DNA from: Flavobacteriaceae bacterium
Lineage (GTDB): Bacteria; Bacteroidota; Bacteroidia; Flavobacteriales; Flavobacteriaceae
Direction: 5' to 3'
DNA length: 64,000 bases
Assembly: GCA_947456815.1 (NCBI GenBank)
Contig: CANGTL010000011.1
Coordinates: 1-64,000, forward strand
Below the pieces are notes generated by a model that saw nothing but the letters and a program-made list of their open reading frames with translations, searched no databases and had not been told where the DNA came from. Position 1 is the stretch's first letter, and each line of letters starts with the position of its first letter. The translations under genes and the position numbers were made by a program. Below are positions 61,167 to 64,000 of this stretch, in pieces.

Positions 61167-63300
61167 AATTTTATTATTTAGCTTTTTTATTCTTTCATTG
61201 CCTTTTTACGGGCAAAAAAAGCCATTGAAAAAGACAGTTGACTTTTCCCAATTCGTCAATCCGTTTATAGGCACAGACGGGACTGGACATACTTTTCCCG
61301 GCGCATGTTTGCCTTTTGGTATGGTGCAAGTTAGTCCAGATAATCAGGACAAAAGCTGGGATTATACTTCAGGTTATCAATTTAAAGACCCGAAAATAAT
61401 GGGATTCTCGCAAACCCACTTGAGTGGAACCGGAATATCCGATTTGGGCGATGTGCTCTTGCTGCCATTTGTAGATATTAAATCAAATCAGTTTGAAGCG
61501 GGTTACAATAAGAAGTCGGAAAAAGCAACTCCAGGATACTACGGTGTTACATTAAATGACGGTGTAAAGGTAGAATTAACGGCGACAGAACGCGTCGCTT
61601 TTCATCGTTATACTTATCCTACGAATAATGCGAATTTGCTGATCGACCTACAACATGGTTTACGCTTTTTGACGGATAGTCTAGTTATAGATAGCAATTC
61701 AAAAATCGAAAACAGGCAAACGATATCGGGCTATTGTCACAACAAGAATTGGGTAGATCGAAAATACTTTTTTACAATACAATTTGACGTTCCATTCAAT
61801 AGCGTCAGTATTTTGCCAAAAAAAATTAATGAAAAAGCAAATCGTTATGTATTAAAGTTTAATCCAACAAACAAAATACTTCAAACAAAAGTATCATTAT
61901 CTACAGTCAGTATCGAAGGTGCCAAAAACAACTTGAAAGTAGAATTACCCAATTGGAATTTTAATCAAACTGTTACTCAAGCGAAATCCAAATGGAACTC
62001 GTATTTGGGCAAAATTGAAATTGATGCGCCTCAAAAACAGAAAGAAATCTTTTATACTTCGATGTATCATTTGTTTACACAGCCTAATAATATTGCTGAT
62101 GTTAATGGCAATTATCGAGGTGCCGATGACAAAATAGCATTGGCGAAAAACAACGAATACTATTCTACTTTATCGCTGTGGGACACCTATCGCGCTGCGA
62201 ATCCGCTATATACGATCTTGATTCCAGAAAGGGTAAATGGTTTTGTAAATACCATGTTGGCGCACTACAAAGCCAATGGATATTTGCCGATTTGGACCGT
62301 TTGGGGACAAGAAAATAACTGTATGATTGGCAATCACGCGATTCCAATTATTACCGATGCTTATAATAAAGGGTTTAGAGGATTTGACGCGAACGAAGCT
62401 TTGCAAGCCATGATCGAAACTACTTCTAAGAATCACCTTAATAATGATTGGGAGTTGTATAATCAATATGGGTATTATCCTTTTGATAAAATTGATAATG
62501 AAGCTGTTTCAAGAACACTAGAAAGCGGCTACGACGACTATTGTGTGGCTCTGTTAGCCGAAAAATTGGGCAATGCTGCAGTTTCAGAAACCTATTCTAA
62601 AAGAGCGAGTTATTATAAGAACCTATTTGACAAAGCTAGTGGACTGATGCGCGGCAAAGACACCAAAGGCAATTGGCGTACTCCTTTTGAACCTTTAAAA
62701 CCCACTTCACCCATGAACAATCCCGGTGATTATACCGAAGCCAACGCTTGGCAATATTCCTGGGCTTCGACGCAACATGATGTGAACGGATATATCGATT
62801 TGTTGGGTGGAAAAGAAAATTTTGCCAAACAGCTGGACACTTTTTTTACCATTGATGGTGCCGCTGACAACAAACATTTGGGTCAAGAAGGGCTTATTGG
62901 TCAATATGCACATGGGAATGAGCCAAGTCATCATATCGCTTATTTATATGCGTATTCCAATGAGCCAGATAAAGGTAGAAATCGTATCACTCAGATTTAC
63001 AACCAGTTCTACAACAATACACCAAACGGAATCACTGGCAATGACGATTGTGGTCAAATGAGTGCTTGGTATTTGTTTACCACTTTAGGATTTTATCCCG
63101 TAAATCCAGCGACTGGGAAATTTGTATTTGGAATGCCACAAGTAAAAAAAGCCGTGGTTCATTTAGCGGGAAAAAAGAAGTTGACTGTACTTTCAACTGG
63201 AAAGAATTACCAAAAAGTATTTTGGAATGGACGTGAAATAAATGAAATTGAGATAGACTATCAAACCCTGATGAATGGTGGCGTTTTGAAATTTGAATAA
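61156..63300 (+). CDS. GH92-family glycoside hydrolase (alpha-mannosidase type)
   Basis: Calcium-dependent inverting exo-alpha-mannosidase family. The signal peptide (MKNKILLFSFFILSLPFYGQ) is followed by the family N-terminus VNPFIGTDGTGHTFPGACLP. In the catalytic domain, the probable acid Glu528 is in TEANAWQYSW, the substrate-binding His592-His593 are in GNEPSHH, and the probable catalytic Asp630-Asp631 are in GNDDCGQMSAWY. The 714-residue length is normal. Its ATG overlaps the esterase end by 11 nt, so translation is probably coupled. No lipobox or T9SS domain is present, so it is probably periplasmic. Confidence 0.94.
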   Translation: MKNKILLFSFFILSLPFYGQKKPLKKTVDFSQFVNPFIGTDGTGHTFPGACLPFGMVQVSPDNQDKSWDYTSGYQFKDPKIMGFSQTHLSGTGISDLGDVLLLPFVDIKSNQFEAGYNKKSEKATPGYYGVTLNDGVKVELTATERVAFHRYTYPTNNANLLIDLQHGLRFLTDSLVIDSNSKIENRQTISGYCHNKNWVDRKYFFTIQFDVPFNSVSILPKKINEKANRYVLKFNPTNKILQTKVSLSTVSIEGAKNNLKVELPNWNFNQTVTQAKSKWNSYLGKIEIDAPQKQKEIFYTSMYHLFTQPNNIADVNGNYRGADDKIALAKNNEYYSTLSLWDTYRAANPLYTILIPERVNGFVNTMLAHYKANGYLPIWTVWGQENNCMIGNHAIPIITDAYNKGFRGFDANEALQAMIETTSKNHLNNDWELYNQYGYYPFDKIDNEAVSRTLESGYDDYCVALLAEKLGNAAVSETYSKRASYYKNLFDKASGLMRGKDTKGNWRTPFEPLKPTSPMNNPGDYTEANAWQYSWASTQHDVNGYIDLLGGKENFAKQLDTFFTIDGAADNKHLGQEGLIGQYAHGNEPSHHIAYLYAYSNEPDKGRNRITQIYNQFYNNTPNGITGNDDCGQMSAWYLFTTLGFYPVNPATGKFVFGMPQVKKAVVHLAGKKKLTVLSTGKNYQKVFWNGREINEIEIDYQTLMNGGVLKFE

Positions 63301-63328
63301 TTAGAGAAGAGATTCATTCTCATTCTGT

Positions 63329-63432
63329 AGCCCTAGCCCAGATGGCAGCGGCATCCTTTTTTGCTACGAAAAGCCTCTCGACTGCGCTCGAGGTGACAAG
63401 CAAAAAAGATATAGCGAACAGCTGGAATAGCT
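63329..63432 (+). repeat. Conserved-arm structured intergenic element (copy 3)
   Basis: Left arm AGCCCTAGCCCAGATGGCAG then CGGCATCCTTTTTTG; right arm CAAAAAAGATATAGCGAACA. The central insert has CTCTCGACTGCGCTCGAGG then TGACA, almost as in copy 2 (43527-43632). The distal end is more diverged. Confidence 0.82.
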
Positions 63433-63462
63433 TCACACGAGCAAAGAGAACTGGCGAAGCAA

Positions 63463-63495
63463 AACAAAAAAACCCATTCCGTGACGAATGGGTTT
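63463..63495 (-). terminator. Intrinsic terminator of typA
   Basis: On the minus strand AAACCCATTC (63486-63495) pairs with GAATGGGTTT (63470-63479), followed by a T-rich tract. It lies about 20 nt past the typA stop codon. Confidence 0.85.
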
Positions 63496-63516
63496 CTTTA
63501 TTATTACAATTCAAGA

Positions 63517-64000
63517 TTAGATTTTAAATCGTTTTCTATCGTTTTCTGTCAAGTAAATTTTTCTCAAACGAATTGATTTTGGCGTCACCTCTACATATTC
63601 ATCTTTTTGAATATACTCTAACGCTTCTTCTAATGAGAAAATAATTGGAGGAATAATCCTTGCTTTTTCGTCATTCCCAGACGAACGAACGTTGGATTGT
63701 TTTTTCGCTTTGGTGACGTTGATACTCATATCGTCGCTACGAGAGTTCTCGCCGATTACTTGTCCTTCGTAGATTTCGTCGTTAGGATTCACAAAGAATT
63801 TACCTCGATCTTGTAGTTTATCAATTGAATATGGAATGGCTTTTCCGTTCTCCATAGAAATCAAAGAACCATTGTTACGCCCAGGAATTTCTCCTTTGTA
63901 AGGTTCGTAGCCAATATAACGGTGCGCCATGATTGCCTCACCTGCGGTAGCTGTTAAAAGTTGATTTCTCAATCCGATAATACCACGAGATGGAATATTA
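63517..64000 (-). CDS. typA: Ribosome-associated GTPase TypA/BipA, C-terminal part (cut by window end)
   Basis: Translational GTPase of the EF-G/LepA type with a role in stress and 50S assembly. Only the last 161 or so codons are inside the window, and the frame runs off the edge without a stop. The segment IPSRGIIGLRNQLLTATAGE followed by AIMAHRYIGYEPYKG is a signature of the EF-G domain V/C-terminal region of TypA. The C-terminal domain carries NGSLISMENGKAIPYSIDKLQDRG, PNDEIYEGQVIGENSR and EVTPKSIRLRK, ending near the usual C-terminus. The start lies outside the window. Confidence 0.95.
   Translation of the reverse strand, partial: NIPSRGIIGLRNQLLTATAGEAIMAHRYIGYEPYKGEIPGRNNGSLISMENGKAIPYSIDKLQDRGKFFVNPNDEIYEGQVIGENSRSDDMSINVTKAKKQSNVRSSGNDEKARIIPPIIFSLEEALEYIQKDEYVEVTPKSIRLRKIYLTENDRKRFKI

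Noticed and set aside
63320..63527. Two open frames (both strands) in the region before typA
   Set aside because: They overlap the third copy of the conserved-arm element and the typA terminator, with low-complexity peptides and no family resemblance.

Overview
The window is chromosomal DNA from a member of the Bacteroidota, most probably a Flavobacterium-like Flavobacteriia. The evidence is low GC, dense short-spaced genes, Bacteroidota promoter -7 elements of the form TAnnTTTG ahead of many genes, five proteins with type IX secretion system (T9SS) C-terminal sorting domains (two type A, three type B), a PorP/SprF-like protein, a TonB-dependent receptor paired with a DUF4249 lipoprotein, and the intergenic repeat families typical of flavobacteria. 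No rRNA, tRNA, CRISPR array or intact transposon was seen.

Layout. 1-3.2 kb: rplS, icd and a PagL-like outer-membrane lipid A deacylase candidate. 3.4-6.8 kb: TonB-dependent receptor plus DUF4249 lipoprotein. 7-17.4 kb: housekeeping genes (thiN, nudK, rlmF, uvrB, sucC, lysA) with small accessory proteins, separated by many intergenic repeats. 17.4-20.3 kb: PafA-type alkaline phosphatase and a T9SS-exported propeller protein. 20.5-30.6 kb: minus-strand cluster of a giant (about 2390 aa) repeat adhesin with a type B sorting domain, a PorP/SprF-like protein and an OmpA/PD40 protein, resembling sprB-sprF arrangements. 31-36 kb: minus-strand run of a MORN-repeat protein, mnmA, an S8 protease, a nitronate monooxygenase-like enzyme and a small secreted protein. 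36.3-46.6 kb: fasciclin lipoprotein, patatin, M1 peptidase, recG, bestrophin-like channel, pheT, small helical secreted protein. 46.6-48.9 kb: repeat-rich stretch with a PRiA4-ORF3-type protein, a four-helix-bundle (23S intervening-sequence-type) protein flanked by inverted repeats, and an NdpA-like nucleoid protein. 49-50.8 kb: ABC-2 exporter. 50.8-63.3 kb: two large type B T9SS surface proteins followed by GH127, an esterase and GH92, probably a surface-binding and glycan-degrading unit lacking SusC/SusD. The window ends inside typA (minus strand).

The most interesting signals are (i) 7-8 nt tandem-repeat arrays ending at or close to start codons, including one that supplies both the stop codon of an ABC ATPase and the spacer up to the permease start; (ii) the four-helix-bundle gene bracketed by inverted copies of one repeat family; (iii) three copies of a structured intergenic element with conserved arms and a variable centre; (iv) the giant adhesin operon; and (v) two type B T9SS proteins next to glycan hydrolases without an adjacent PorP/SprF partner. 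All functional statements rest on reading the sequence and recalling protein families; no database search was run.
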